A stretch of DNA of 7,968 nucleotides from Methanolobus sp. UBA32 (GCA_002507205.1 DAZF01000004.1:69698-77665), one strand, 5' to 3'; shown: positions 1 through 6,981, numbered from the stretch's first letter. Made by a program: numbers and translations. Notes: generated by a model from the sequence alone, not told the origin.

Positions 1-224
1 AACTTCTCATGGCGCGTACCTGAAGCAATGTTGTTCTGCTGCCTGATGCAACCTATCTCAAGACAGTGCTCCATATTCCTCGGCGCACCATTATAACCGG
101 TAGACAGTATACGTTTATCCCTTGCAATCACAGCACCTACCCTATTCCTGAGACATGTGGAACGCTTAGCCACAACTGTAGCGATCTCAAGAAAATACTC
201 ATCTATACTTGGTCTGTCTGTCAT
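1..224 (-). CDS. dCMP deaminase (N-terminal part, runs off the left edge)
   Basis: Reading the minus strand from an ATG at 224 gives 74 codons open to the window edge, beginning [21 protein letters not shown]. The segments [20 protein letters not shown] (residues 22-41), STGYNGAP (41-48) and GTRHE (69-73) match the start of the deoxycytidylate deaminase family, zinc enzymes that convert dCMP to dUMP for dTTP synthesis in the cytoplasm. The HAE and PCxxC zinc/catalytic motifs would lie beyond position 1, so catalytic competence cannot be judged here. The start is well fixed: an in-frame TAA lies two codons upstream of the ATG. No ribosome site is evident, but a TATA box lies about 29 bases upstream, which suggests a leaderless or nearly leaderless transcript. 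The gene is divergent from secF. A related cytidine-deaminase-fold enzyme is possible, but the N-terminal pattern favours dCMP deaminase. Confidence 0.85.
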   Translation of the reverse strand, partial: MTDRPSIDEYFLEIATVVAKRSTCLRNRVGAVIARDKRILSTGYNGAPRNMEHCLEIGCIRQQNNIASGTRHEK

Positions 225-247
225 TGCTTAAGAGACGCAGTAAGTGG

Positions 248-257
248 TATATATAAG
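248..257 (-). promoter_or_regulatory. TATA box of the dCMP deaminase gene
   Basis: The minus strand reads CTTATATATA here, a good archaeal TATA box. Its centre is about 29 bases upstream of the ATG at 224, so transcription should begin within a few bases of the start codon. No Shine-Dalgarno-like sequence lies between, which fits leaderless translation. The transcript start is inferred, not seen. Confidence 0.6.
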
Positions 258-287
258 TTATAGTGTAAGAGTGTATTCATCAATTTC

Positions 288-298
288 AAAAATTTAAA
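288..298 (+). promoter_or_regulatory. Candidate TATA box for the secF-secD run
   Basis: An A/T-only stretch (AAAAATTTAAA) lies about 43 bases upstream of the secF ATG. With the usual archaeal spacing of about 25 bases it would start transcription near 319, leaving a short leader that contains the GGAG ribosome site at 324-327. It lies back to back with the minus-strand TATA box at 248-257. The match is weaker than that box. Confidence 0.4.
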
Positions 299-336
299 GT
301 AGGAATTGGGAACTTATTATTCTGGAGCATAGAAAC

Positions 337-1239
337 ATGGAAGTCGGTTTGACTGAACGTTTAGATTCTTTTGTTAGAAAACACAACGATCGTCAGCTTG
401 CAGCAATACCGCTTACAATATTTGTAATCTCATTATTGATACTTGCATTCACTTTTGCAAGTAGCGGCTCACCTGTTAAGCTTGGCATGGAATTCAAGGG
501 CGGAACAATGGTCTCTGTGGAGACACAGGAAAGTGTACAATCCATTGAACTAAAATACTCAGATTACCCGATTACTGATGTCAGACAGGCCGGAAGCCGT
601 GTGATAATGCAATTTGGACCAATGAGTAGCGAACTACAACAGGAACTTGTCAGTGATGTGATAGATTCCTATGATAACGTTGAAATAAACCAGATCGGAC
701 CGGTGTATGGAGAAGCCCTTCAGAAGCAGGCCGTTAAAGCAGTTATCATATCATTTATCGGAATGGCACTTGTGGTCTTTTTGATATTCAGGACATTCGT
801 ACCGTCAATCGCAGTGGTATTGTCAGCATTGTCTGACATTTTTATCGCAGCGGCATTCATGAACATAGTCGGTATCGAGCTATCCCTGGGAACTGTGGCA
901 GCCCTTCTCATGCTCATAGGTTATTCCGTTGACAGTGATATACTGCTCACCACAAGAGTCCTCAAAAGACGCGGGACACCACAGGAAAACATTAGCAATG
1001 CAATGCATACCGGTGTCACTATGACCACTACAACCCTTGCGGCACTTGTGGTAATGTACCTTGTATCAACTTACTCGTATTTACTTAGTTCATCACTTTC
1101 ACAGATCACCCTTCTTTCAGAAATATCCATTGTCCTGATATTCGGACTCGCCGCGGATATGATGAACACCTGGATGCTTAACACATCAATTCTCAGGTGG
1201 CATGTGACAAATGCAGGTACAAGGAGGCGTAAAGCATGA
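337..1239 (+). CDS. secF: SecF, protein-export membrane protein
   Basis: SecF is a 300-residue integral membrane protein that pairs with SecD to assist protein movement through the SecYEG channel, probably powered by the ion gradient. One membrane segment lies at about 21-42. It is followed by an extracytoplasmic domain opening with GMEFKGG (50-56), the archaeal form of the SecF GIDFTGG motif. Five further segments lie between about 132 and 285. The fourth-segment signature is GYSVDSDIL (195-203), matching bacterial GYSLNDTVV, with acidic residues D199 and D201 inside the membrane. The ATG is preceded by GGAG at 324-327, nine bases away. The next gene, secD, starts inside the last codons through an ATGA overlap, so translation is likely coupled. 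The order secF-secD is the reverse of the usual bacterial secD-secF. The length is normal for the family. Confidence 0.95.
   Translation: MEVGLTERLDSFVRKHNDRQLAAIPLTIFVISLLILAFTFASSGSPVKLGMEFKGGTMVSVETQESVQSIELKYSDYPITDVRQAGSRVIMQFGPMSSELQQELVSDVIDSYDNVEINQIGPVYGEALQKQAVKAVIISFIGMALVVFLIFRTFVPSIAVVLSALSDIFIAAAFMNIVGIELSLGTVAALLMLIGYSVDSDILLTTRVLKRRGTPQENISNAMHTGVTMTTTTLAALVVMYLVSTYSYLLSSSLSQITLLSEISIVLIFGLAADMMNTWMLNTSILRWHVTNAGTRRRKA
1221..1227 (+). promoter_or_regulatory. Strong ribosome binding site for secD
   Basis: AAGGAGG lies inside the end of secF, eight bases before the secD ATG at 1236. It is complementary to the 16S rRNA tail and fixes the overlapping ATGA start. Confidence 0.75.
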
Positions 1240-2930
1240 GAGACGATGAACAACAACAGAGCCTTCACAAAGATCTGAGAGTCATTGTTTTCATTCTGGC
1301 GATACTCGCCTCGATATACTTCATACACCCCTGGTATTCTTCAGGAGAAGGATTCACAAGTGATCTCAACTACGGACTTGACCTGGAAGGCGGCTCATGG
1401 CTCCAGTTAAAACTTCAGGGTGCTGTTGCAGAGCTTGACGCTGACAGCGGTCTTTTAGTTAAGGAAATAGCCAATATCAACCTTGCAGAAGAAATCGATA
1501 TACAGTCAGTTGATGAAGGAACTGATGAAATAACGATAACTTTTACTTCGGATTCAATACTTACAAATAATCAGATGGACCAGCTTGGTGTAGGCCAGAC
1601 CACCATCTCACGAAATGCCAATGTGACTGAGGTCATACTTCATTCTTCAAAAGTGACCCTTATAAAAACATACCTGGAAGATTCACTCAAAGCAGAAGTC
1701 CTGCCTACACTTGTTTCAGATGGTGTAGAGTATGAAATAAGGACTGCCATTTCACAGGAAGAACTTGAAGAGCTCATGGCAGTTGTTGGCGGCTCAATTG
1801 TAACTGACATCAATGGGGATGCAAATTACAAGGAAGGCGTCACAACAGAAACAAGGGACATGACAAAGGAAATACTGAGTGACAAGCTCAATTCCCTCGG
1901 ACTTAAGGATATACCAGTAAAAACAGTGGGTGATGATTACATACTCATTGACTTTGCAGGAATTGACCTTGCAACTGCCAAGAATATCGCTGAAAAGCCA
2001 GGCAAGTTCGAGATAAGGATAATAACCCAGGGTAATGAGTCAAAGCATGTACTGTATGGTGATGAAATCGCAACCGTCAGCATTGTAGGATTCCATGAAG
2101 ATGGCGGCCAGTGGTACGTACCATTCACACTGACAGAAACAGGTGCCCTTGCACTTCAGGAGATTGCCATTGAGACTGGTGCGACTACGAATCCGATGTC
2201 ACACAACCTGGTAATGTACCTGGATGATAACGAAGTTTACAGCGCACCATTGAGTGATTCAGCAGCATCCCGACTCGCAGAAATACCAATATATGCATGG
2301 CAGGCATCTACCGGGCCAGATGAGGAAAGTAAGGCACAGGCCGAGCAATTGCAGATACACCTGCGTGCAGGTGCATTGCCTGTAAATGTAGAACTCATGG
2401 GATCAGGACACGTAGACGCAGCACTTGGCCAGCAGTTCAAAGGACAGGCTACTATTGCAGGTCTTCTGGCACTGTTCGCTGTTGCCTTTGTGGTTTACAG
2501 GAAATACAACAAGCCAGCCATACTTGTACCAATGGTGGCCACTTCCATAAGTGAACTTATAATGATACTTGGTTTTGCAGCGGCTATCGGATGGCAGCTT
2601 GACCTTGCAAGTATCGCAGGGATCATCGCAGCCATAGGAACAGGTATCGACCACCTTGTTATCATCACTGATGAAGTACTGTACGAAGGAAAGCTTCCAC
2701 CTAGAAAGGTATACCTTTCAAGGATAACGAAAGCATTCGGAATAATATTCGCAGCTGCAGCAACGACCATTATCGCAATGTCTCCACTTGTTGTCATGGG
2801 ATTTGGTTCCCTGAAAGGATTTGCAATAACAACCATCGTAGGTGTTATGATAGGCATACTTATTGCAAGACCGGTATACGGCAAAGTGATACATGAAGTA
2901 CTGCAGACAAGCTCAACAGAAACCGAATAA
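1236..2930 (+). CDS. secD: SecD, protein-export membrane protein
   Basis: SecD is the 564-residue partner of SecF and acts on the outer face of the translocon to help pull or release exported proteins. A single N-terminal membrane segment (about 14-31) is followed by the signature GLDLEGGS (47-54). A long extracytoplasmic region then extends to about residue 395 and includes LRAGALPVNVEL at about 374-385, just before the membrane domain. Five membrane segments make up residues 395-555. They contain GTGIDHLVIITDE (468-480), the archaeal counterpart of the bacterial GMAVDANVLI motif, keeping the intramembrane aspartate at D472. The gene begins within the secF stop (ATGA) behind AAGGAGG. It ends 16 bases before the next gene, so the whole run is probably one operon. 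No truncation is seen. Confidence 0.95.
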   Translation: MRDDEQQQSLHKDLRVIVFILAILASIYFIHPWYSSGEGFTSDLNYGLDLEGGSWLQLKLQGAVAELDADSGLLVKEIANINLAEEIDIQSVDEGTDEITITFTSDSILTNNQMDQLGVGQTTISRNANVTEVILHSSKVTLIKTYLEDSLKAEVLPTLVSDGVEYEIRTAISQEELEELMAVVGGSIVTDINGDANYKEGVTTETRDMTKEILSDKLNSLGLKDIPVKTVGDDYILIDFAGIDLATAKNIAEKPGKFEIRIITQGNESKHVLYGDEIATVSIVGFHEDGGQWYVPFTLTETGALALQEIAIETGATTNPMSHNLVMYLDDNEVYSAPLSDSAASRLAEIPIYAWQASTGPDEESKAQAEQLQIHLRAGALPVNVELMGSGHVDAALGQQFKGQATIAGLLALFAVAFVVYRKYNKPAILVPMVATSISELIMILGFAAAIGWQLDLASIAGIIAAIGTGIDHLVIITDEVLYEGKLPPRKVYLSRITKAFGIIFAAAATTIIAMSPLVVMGFGSLKGFAITTIVGVMIGILIARPVYGKVIHEVLQTSSTETE

Positions 2931-2936
2931 GATAAA

Positions 2937-2942
2937 AGGTGA
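2937..2942 (+). promoter_or_regulatory. Ribosome binding site deciding a TTG start for the RFC-like gene
   Basis: AGGTGA, complementary to the archaeal 16S rRNA tail (AUCACCUCC), lies four bases before the in-frame TTG at 2947. This supports TTG rather than the ATG at 2893, which lies inside secD and would add 18 low-complexity residues before the family's usual N-terminus (LWTVKYRPK). Confidence 0.65.
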
Positions 2943-2946
2943 GGAT

Positions 2947-3975
2947 TTGAAGGATCTGTGGACTGTAAAATACCGGCCGAAAAGCCTTGATGAGATCGTC
3001 GGCAATGAACAATCAGTAGATATGGTCAGGAAGCTGGCCATGTCCAACAATCTTCCGCATTTTGTATTCCACGGACCTGAGAACTCAGGCAAGTCAAGCA
3101 CAGCCTTTGCACTTGCCTATGAATTATATGGTGAGGGTTACGAACGGAACCTGGCGTACTTCAATGCATCTGATTTCTTTGAACAGGGAAAGAGCTACCT
3201 TGTACGTGACAAAAGATTCATACGTATCATAGGAACCGATGACCCAAAAAAGATCAATAAAAGTGTAATCAATATCTTCAAGGATATAATCAATGAATAT
3301 GCAGGCATGCCACCTGTAGATGCTGATTTCAAGATAATATTCATTGATAACGCCGAGGCACTTAATTCTGATTCACAGCATGCCCTGAGAAGGATAATGG
3401 AAAAGTATACAGCATCTTCACGCTTTATACTTTCAACAACCCAGCCTTCCAAACTGATAAGCCCTCTTAGATCAAGGGGTTTGCAATTATTCTTCACACA
3501 CGTTTCAGATGATAAACTCACAAAGTTCATTTCCGGAATAGTTGATGCTGAAGAACTTACAATAAACAGTGACGGAATAGATGCACTGGTGTATCATGCA
3601 AGAGGTAATATTGCCAGGGCACTGAATACTCTTCAGATAGCATCCATACAACCGGGAAATGAGAATATCGGACCGCAGCAGATATACGATGCAACACTGG
3701 GCGAGCAATCAGAGAATGTAGCAAATCTCTTTGAATCCATCATCTCAAAGGACATTCTTGAGGCCAGAAAATACATTGATGCCCTTATACTTGAAGAGGG
3801 GCTTTCCGGCCAGGAAATACTGCTCCAGTTGCACAAGGTCACGGTGAATTCTAACGAACCGGATGATATCATTGCCAGGTGGGTCACAAAAATAGGTGAC
3901 ACTGATTTTTACCTGACAGAAGCTTCTAACGATAGGATCCAACTGGAAGCACTTGTTGCAGGATTCTGTCAATGA
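2947..3975 (+). CDS. Divergent replication factor C small subunit (clamp-loader AAA+ ATPase)
   Basis: The protein is 342 residues from the TTG, close to the usual length of archaeal RFC small subunits. RFC opens the PCNA ring and loads it at primer ends during replication. The opening LWTVKYRPKSLDEIVGNEQ is the standard RFC box. The Walker A loop GPENSGKSS (43-51) keeps the GK-S core but departs from GPPGTGKTT. Walker B reads IIFIDNAE (130-137), with Asn where DEAD/DEAE has Glu. Sensor 1 is LSTTQPSK (162-169) in place of LSCNYxSK. The SRC arginine-finger motif reads RSRG (175-178), keeping the Arg and losing the Cys. A stretch after ASD (74-76) is about 20 residues longer than in typical subunits. 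Together these suggest the second, divergent small subunit known from Methanosarcina RFC, which has two different small subunits. That paralog assignment is inference. It lies 16 bases after secD. Confidence 0.85.
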   Translation: MKDLWTVKYRPKSLDEIVGNEQSVDMVRKLAMSNNLPHFVFHGPENSGKSSTAFALAYELYGEGYERNLAYFNASDFFEQGKSYLVRDKRFIRIIGTDDPKKINKSVINIFKDIINEYAGMPPVDADFKIIFIDNAEALNSDSQHALRRIMEKYTASSRFILSTTQPSKLISPLRSRGLQLFFTHVSDDKLTKFISGIVDAEELTINSDGIDALVYHARGNIARALNTLQIASIQPGNENIGPQQIYDATLGEQSENVANLFESIISKDILEARKYIDALILEEGLSGQEILLQLHKVTVNSNEPDDIIARWVTKIGDTDFYLTEASNDRIQLEALVAGFCQ

Positions 3976-4015
3976 ATGTGAATATTGTGATTTCTTTTCA
4001 AGATTGATGGTTAAG

Positions 4016-5662
4016 ATGACTGACAATGACTTTGGAACGGCCTGTCGCAACATACTGGACATGGTGCTCGATGGAAGGATCACTAGCGAAAAGCAACTGA
4101 ATGAAGCAAAGAAAAAGATTGCAAAATCATTCCATCTTTCAACCCTTCCGAAAAACGCAGACATTATTATTTCAGGTAATGATGAAGAACAGGAAGAGGT
4201 CCGTGCCATTCTCCAGCGTAAACCTGTACGCACAATATCAGGAGTAGCAGTCATAGCTGCAATGACATCACCTGCCCCATGCCCTCACGGAATATGCGTC
4301 CCATGTCCCGGAGGACCTGGTTCGGAATTCCAGTCACCTCAAAGTTACATGGGAAGGGAACCTTCCACCATGAGGGCAATACAATTTGAGTATGATCCTT
4401 ACAGGATAGTAACGAACCGTCTTACACAGCTGAAGCAGATCGGACATGTGGTTAAAAAAGCCGAACTTATCATCATGGGGGGTACTTTTTCTGCAAGGTC
4501 TATCGACTATCAGGAATGGTACACAAAACGCTGTCTTGAAGCCATGAATGATTTTTATGGCGATTCCTGGAGGCGGCAGGCAAACCCCATTGGAAAGACG
4601 ATACCATATTTTACGATAGAGGATGTCCAGAAGGCAAATGAGACATCAGAAGTAAGGAATACAGGCATTACCTTTGAGACACGCCCTGATTGGGCAAAAC
4701 AGACCCACATTGATAAGATGCTTGAGCTGGGAGCAACGAAGGTTGAGATCGGTGTTCAGAGCACTTACGATTTCATTCTTGAAAGAATGAAACGAGGTCA
4801 TAGCGTTGCAGACAGTATCGAGGCTAACAGGGTTCTGAGGGACAGCGCCCTGAAAGTTGGATTCCACATGATGCCCGGGCTTCCCGGAACTGATGTTGAG
4901 ATGGATGTCAGGAATTTCAAAAGGCTATTTGAAAATCCGGGATTCAAACCGGATTATCTGAAAATCTACCCCACCCTTGTTACCGAAGGCACCGAACTGA
5001 ATGAGATGTGGAAACAGGGCAAGTACAAGGCCATGGGAGATGAGGAAGCAACATTGCTCCTGTCCAGGATCAAGTCATTCATCCCCAAATGGGTACGGTT
5101 ACAGCGTATCCAGAGGGACATACCGGCACCCCAGATACTTGCAGGTGTCAGGAAAAGTAATATCCGCCAGCTTGCACATGAACATCTGGAGCAACATGGA
5201 GGAAAATGTCGCTGCATAAGGTGTCGTGAAGTGGGGCACAATATCTTAAAAGGAAATGAACCCGACATAGACAACATACAGCTAACTGTTGAATCCTATG
5301 ACTGTTGCGGGGGGAAGGAACATTTTATTGCCTTTGAAGATATTAAAAAGGACATATTGATCGGCTTCCTCAGATTGAGGTTTCCTGACGGGCCTCACCG
5401 TGAAGAATTACAGAATGCCGCACTCATCAGAGAGCTCCATATATTCGGATCATCTGTGGCCGTGGGGAAGAATGCCGGAGAGAATGACTGGCAACACAGA
5501 GGTTACGGCAGAGAACTTATCTCACATGCTGAGGAACTTGCATCTGGTTCGGGCTATGATAAGGTTGCAATAATAAGTGGTATTGGTGTGCGCCAGTATT
5601 ATCGAAAGTCAGGTTATGAGCTGGAAAAAGTTTATATGACGAAAAACCTGCAAAAGAACTGA
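4016..5662 (+). CDS. elp3: Elp3, tRNA uridine(34) acetyltransferase / radical SAM enzyme
   Basis: Archaeal Elp3 acts alone to start the modification of wobble uridine in tRNA, using S-adenosylmethionine and acetyl-CoA to build the carboxymethyl group at C5. The radical SAM part carries the Elp3-type cluster motif C-x4-C-x2-C (C89, C94, C97, in PCPHGICVPCPGG). A zinc-site-like set follows at C398, C400 and C403, with C430/C431 later. The C-terminal GNAT acetyltransferase domain shows RELHIFGSSVAVG and the acetyl-CoA loop QHRGYGREL (from Q493), ending in GVRQYYRKSGYELE. From the ATG at 4016 the length is 548 residues, normal for the family. The open frame continues upstream through an ATG at 4007, a TTG at 4004 and an ATG at 3953 inside the RFC gene. 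I chose 4016 because the protein then starts MTDNDFGTACR; no strong ribosome site settles it. It is last in the secF run. Confidence 0.93.
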   Translation: MTDNDFGTACRNILDMVLDGRITSEKQLNEAKKKIAKSFHLSTLPKNADIIISGNDEEQEEVRAILQRKPVRTISGVAVIAAMTSPAPCPHGICVPCPGGPGSEFQSPQSYMGREPSTMRAIQFEYDPYRIVTNRLTQLKQIGHVVKKAELIIMGGTFSARSIDYQEWYTKRCLEAMNDFYGDSWRRQANPIGKTIPYFTIEDVQKANETSEVRNTGITFETRPDWAKQTHIDKMLELGATKVEIGVQSTYDFILERMKRGHSVADSIEANRVLRDSALKVGFHMMPGLPGTDVEMDVRNFKRLFENPGFKPDYLKIYPTLVTEGTELNEMWKQGKYKAMGDEEATLLLSRIKSFIPKWVRLQRIQRDIPAPQILAGVRKSNIRQLAHEHLEQHGGKCRCIRCREVGHNILKGNEPDIDNIQLTVESYDCCGGKEHFIAFEDIKKDILIGFLRLRFPDGPHREELQNAALIRELHIFGSSVAVGKNAGENDWQHRGYGRELISHAEELASGSGYDKVAIISGIGVRQYYRKSGYELEKVYMTKNLQKN

Positions 5663-5664
5663 AT

Positions 5665-5699
5665 CAGAAAGTTTTATTAGTAAAGATAACTGATTTCTG
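5665..5699 (+). terminator. Imperfect stem-loop after elp3
   Basis: CAGAAA (5665-5670) is perfectly complementary to TTTCTG (5694-5699). GTT (5671-5673) can also pair with AAC (5688-5690), leaving a small bulge and an AT-rich loop. It begins three bases after the elp3 stop and lies upstream of the next gene's TATA box. It may end the secF-elp3 transcript or stabilise its 3' end. The stem is A/T-rich and weak, and no long T run follows, so the role is uncertain. Confidence 0.3.
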
Positions 5700-5710
5700 T
5701 AAAACCATAA

Positions 5711-5720
5711 TGTATAATAC
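5711..5720 (+). promoter_or_regulatory. Candidate TATA box for the winged-helix gene
   Basis: TGTATAATAC lies about 43 bases before the TTG start, which predicts a transcript start near 5741 and an approximately 18-base leader containing the GGGG ribosome site at 5747-5750. The spacing matches that inferred for secF. Other A/T-rich words nearby (for example 5722-5730) make the exact box uncertain. Confidence 0.4.
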
Positions 5721-5758
5721 CAATAATATTCTAATGATAAAACGTAGGGGACAAAATA

Positions 5759-6118
5759 TTGGACTCAGAACTGCTTGAACAGGTTGTCAATAATTTAAAA
5801 GAAATAAATTCCAAACTTGATCGAATAATTGTACAGATCGAGTGCAGGGATGAGCAGGTCTGTGAAAAAGATAGAATTATAGCAGACTCTCTTGATGTAA
5901 TAACACTGCTTTCTCTGCCGGATCATTTGAGAACAACTGCAACAACGTTGTTTGAGATAGGACCTGCCACAGCAGATGAAATAGCAAATGTTACAAATAA
6001 GGAAAGAGCAGTAGAAAGTAATTATCTCAACCAGCTTGTCAGAATGAATCACGTCAAGAAATATAGAGACGGAAGGAAGGTTTATTTCCGTATAAATGAC
6101 AGCCTAAAGAAAAAATGA
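5759..6118 (+). CDS. Small coiled-coil / winged-helix DNA-binding protein
   Basis: This is a 119-residue protein that I cannot assign to a named gene. Residues 1-30 form a heptad-like helix (LLEQVVNNLKEINSKLDRIIVQI), a likely dimerising coiled coil. Residues 48-112 look like a MarR/ArsR-type winged helix. SLPDHLRTTATTLFEIGPAT leads into the helix-turn-helix TADEIANVTNKERAVESNYLNQLVR (71-95), and GRKVYFRI (105-112) forms the wing. No ligand-binding domain is present; C29 and C35 lie between the two parts and could sense redox state, but this is speculation. The only sensible start is TTG at 5759: GGGG lies eight bases upstream, an in-frame stop lies at 5738 and no ATG or GTG intervenes. It is followed after 78 bases by a MinD-like ATPase on the same strand, so the two may be co-regulated. 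It is probably a cytoplasmic transcription regulator. Confidence 0.75.
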   Translation: MDSELLEQVVNNLKEINSKLDRIIVQIECRDEQVCEKDRIIADSLDVITLLSLPDHLRTTATTLFEIGPATADEIANVTNKERAVESNYLNQLVRMNHVKKYRDGRKVYFRINDSLKKK

Positions 6119-6127
6119 TATATAATC
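6117..6127 (+). promoter_or_regulatory. Candidate TATA box for the MinD-like ATPase gene
   Basis: GATATATAATC overlaps the stop codon of the winged-helix gene and closely resembles an archaeal TATA box. Transcription would begin near 6147, giving an approximately 50-base leader before the ATG at 6197. Read-through from the upstream gene is also possible, because no strong terminator is visible in the 78-base gap. Confidence 0.4.
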
Positions 6128-6196
6128 AGTATGATTGCTTCTTCGGGATTTCAAAAAGGATTGAATTACTAATATTTAATAATCAATGAAGGAAAC

Positions 6197-6943
6197 ATGA
6201 CCCTTACATTAGCAGTACACTCTTCCAAAGGTGGAACGGGAAAAACCAGCATTGCAGTGAACCTGGCAGTGGCTTTTGCTTCAGAAGGAAAGAACACATG
6301 CCTGATAGACCTGGACCTTAGGGGACCATCCCTTAGTTCCATGTTCAAACCGGAAACCCATTTCTGGATAAATGATTTTTTGTCAGGAAAATGTAGCCTG
6401 AAGGATACATTGAATGATATAAAACCAGAGATGGAAACCAGTGGCCACATATACGTGAGCTTTGCAAATCCGGACATCGGAGAGATAAGGGATCTTGTAA
6501 GCAAAGACCGAAACTGGCAGGCAGGAGCGCTTAAGGCGCTGATGAATGGGAAAAAGGAGCTTGCAGCAAATAGTCTGGATGTGATTATATTTGACACAAG
6601 TCCCGGTGTGGAATACGAGTCCATAAATGCCGTTGCAGCTTCGGATATGGTCATCATTGTGCATAATGATACTGCAGCATGTTTTAATTGCACTGAGCAG
6701 CTAATAAAAGGTGTTTACACCCTTCTCGACAAAAAATGTGCCATCATAGACAACATGTACCACGGTAATTGTAGTGATATTATAGAAAAAAGCAGATATG
6801 GAGCACCTGTACTTGCAACCATACCCTGCATGTGTGAAATTGCAACCCGAAGCAAAAATGAGATACTTGTCCACTCAGAGCCTGAACACTTGTTCTCTAA
6901 AAGTATCATTACGATCAAAGACAAAATTGAAGCAATGCAGTAA
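6197..6943 (+). CDS. MinD/ParA-family P-loop ATPase, Cys-rich
   Basis: The protein is 248 residues. It carries the deviant Walker A motif KGGTGKTS (11-18) with the signature Lys K11, a switch I region LIDLDLRGPS (36-45), and a Walker B/switch II segment VIIFDTSPGVE (129-139). These define the MinD/ParA/Mrp ATPases, which dimerise around ATP and act in positioning, partitioning or cluster delivery. It lacks an obvious amphipathic C-terminal membrane helix of the MinD type. It has eight cysteines, including CFNC (162-165), C192 in the loop after IIDNM (183-187), and CMC (211-213) just after IP. In Mrp/NBP35 scaffolds the CxxC that holds an Fe-S cluster falls near the equivalent of C192, but that exact motif is absent here. 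The ATG has GAAGGA (6188-6193) upstream. The neighbouring winged-helix gene is its likely functional partner. The specific role is unknown. Confidence 0.85.
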   Translation: MTLTLAVHSSKGGTGKTSIAVNLAVAFASEGKNTCLIDLDLRGPSLSSMFKPETHFWINDFLSGKCSLKDTLNDIKPEMETSGHIYVSFANPDIGEIRDLVSKDRNWQAGALKALMNGKKELAANSLDVIIFDTSPGVEYESINAVAASDMVIIVHNDTAACFNCTEQLIKGVYTLLDKKCAIIDNMYHGNCSDIIEKSRYGAPVLATIPCMCEIATRSKNEILVHSEPEHLFSKSIITIKDKIEAMQ

Positions 6944-6954
6944 TAACTGATTGC

Positions 6955-6981
6955 TTTTTATCTTCTTTTTCATTTTTCTTT
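6955..6981 (+). terminator. Oligo-T terminator after the MinD-like gene
   Basis: Three runs of five T (6955-6959, 6966-6970, 6973-6977) follow the stop codon at 6943 within 40 bases. T tracts like these are the typical intrinsic termination signal of archaeal RNA polymerase, with no hairpin needed. The tract overlaps the last codons of the convergent minus-strand gene, where it is read as AAG/AAA/GAA codons. No comparable T tract is seen for that gene's own transcript. Confidence 0.6.

Noticed and set aside
66..263. Plus-strand open frame of 65 codons at the left edge
   Set aside because: It is the antisense shadow of the dCMP deaminase gene, whose minus-strand product shows clear family motifs; the plus frame has no recognisable product.
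2495..2884. Minus-strand open frame of 129 codons inside secD
   Set aside because: It lies wholly within the secD membrane domain; its apparent hydrophobicity mirrors the real gene and it has no supporting ribosome site or motif.
3953..4015. N-terminal extension of Elp3 from ATG 3953
   Set aside because: It would overlap the RFC gene and add 21 residues not typical of Elp3; ATG 4016 gives the usual length, although 4007 cannot be excluded.
3745..4254. Minus-strand open frame of 169 codons across the RFC-elp3 junction
   Set aside because: It overlaps two well-supported plus-strand genes and its translation is Ser/Phe/Cys-rich with no family features.
6169..6693. Minus-strand open frame of 174 codons opposite the MinD-like gene
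   Set aside because: The plus-strand gene has intact Walker A, switch and Walker B motifs; the antisense product has none.
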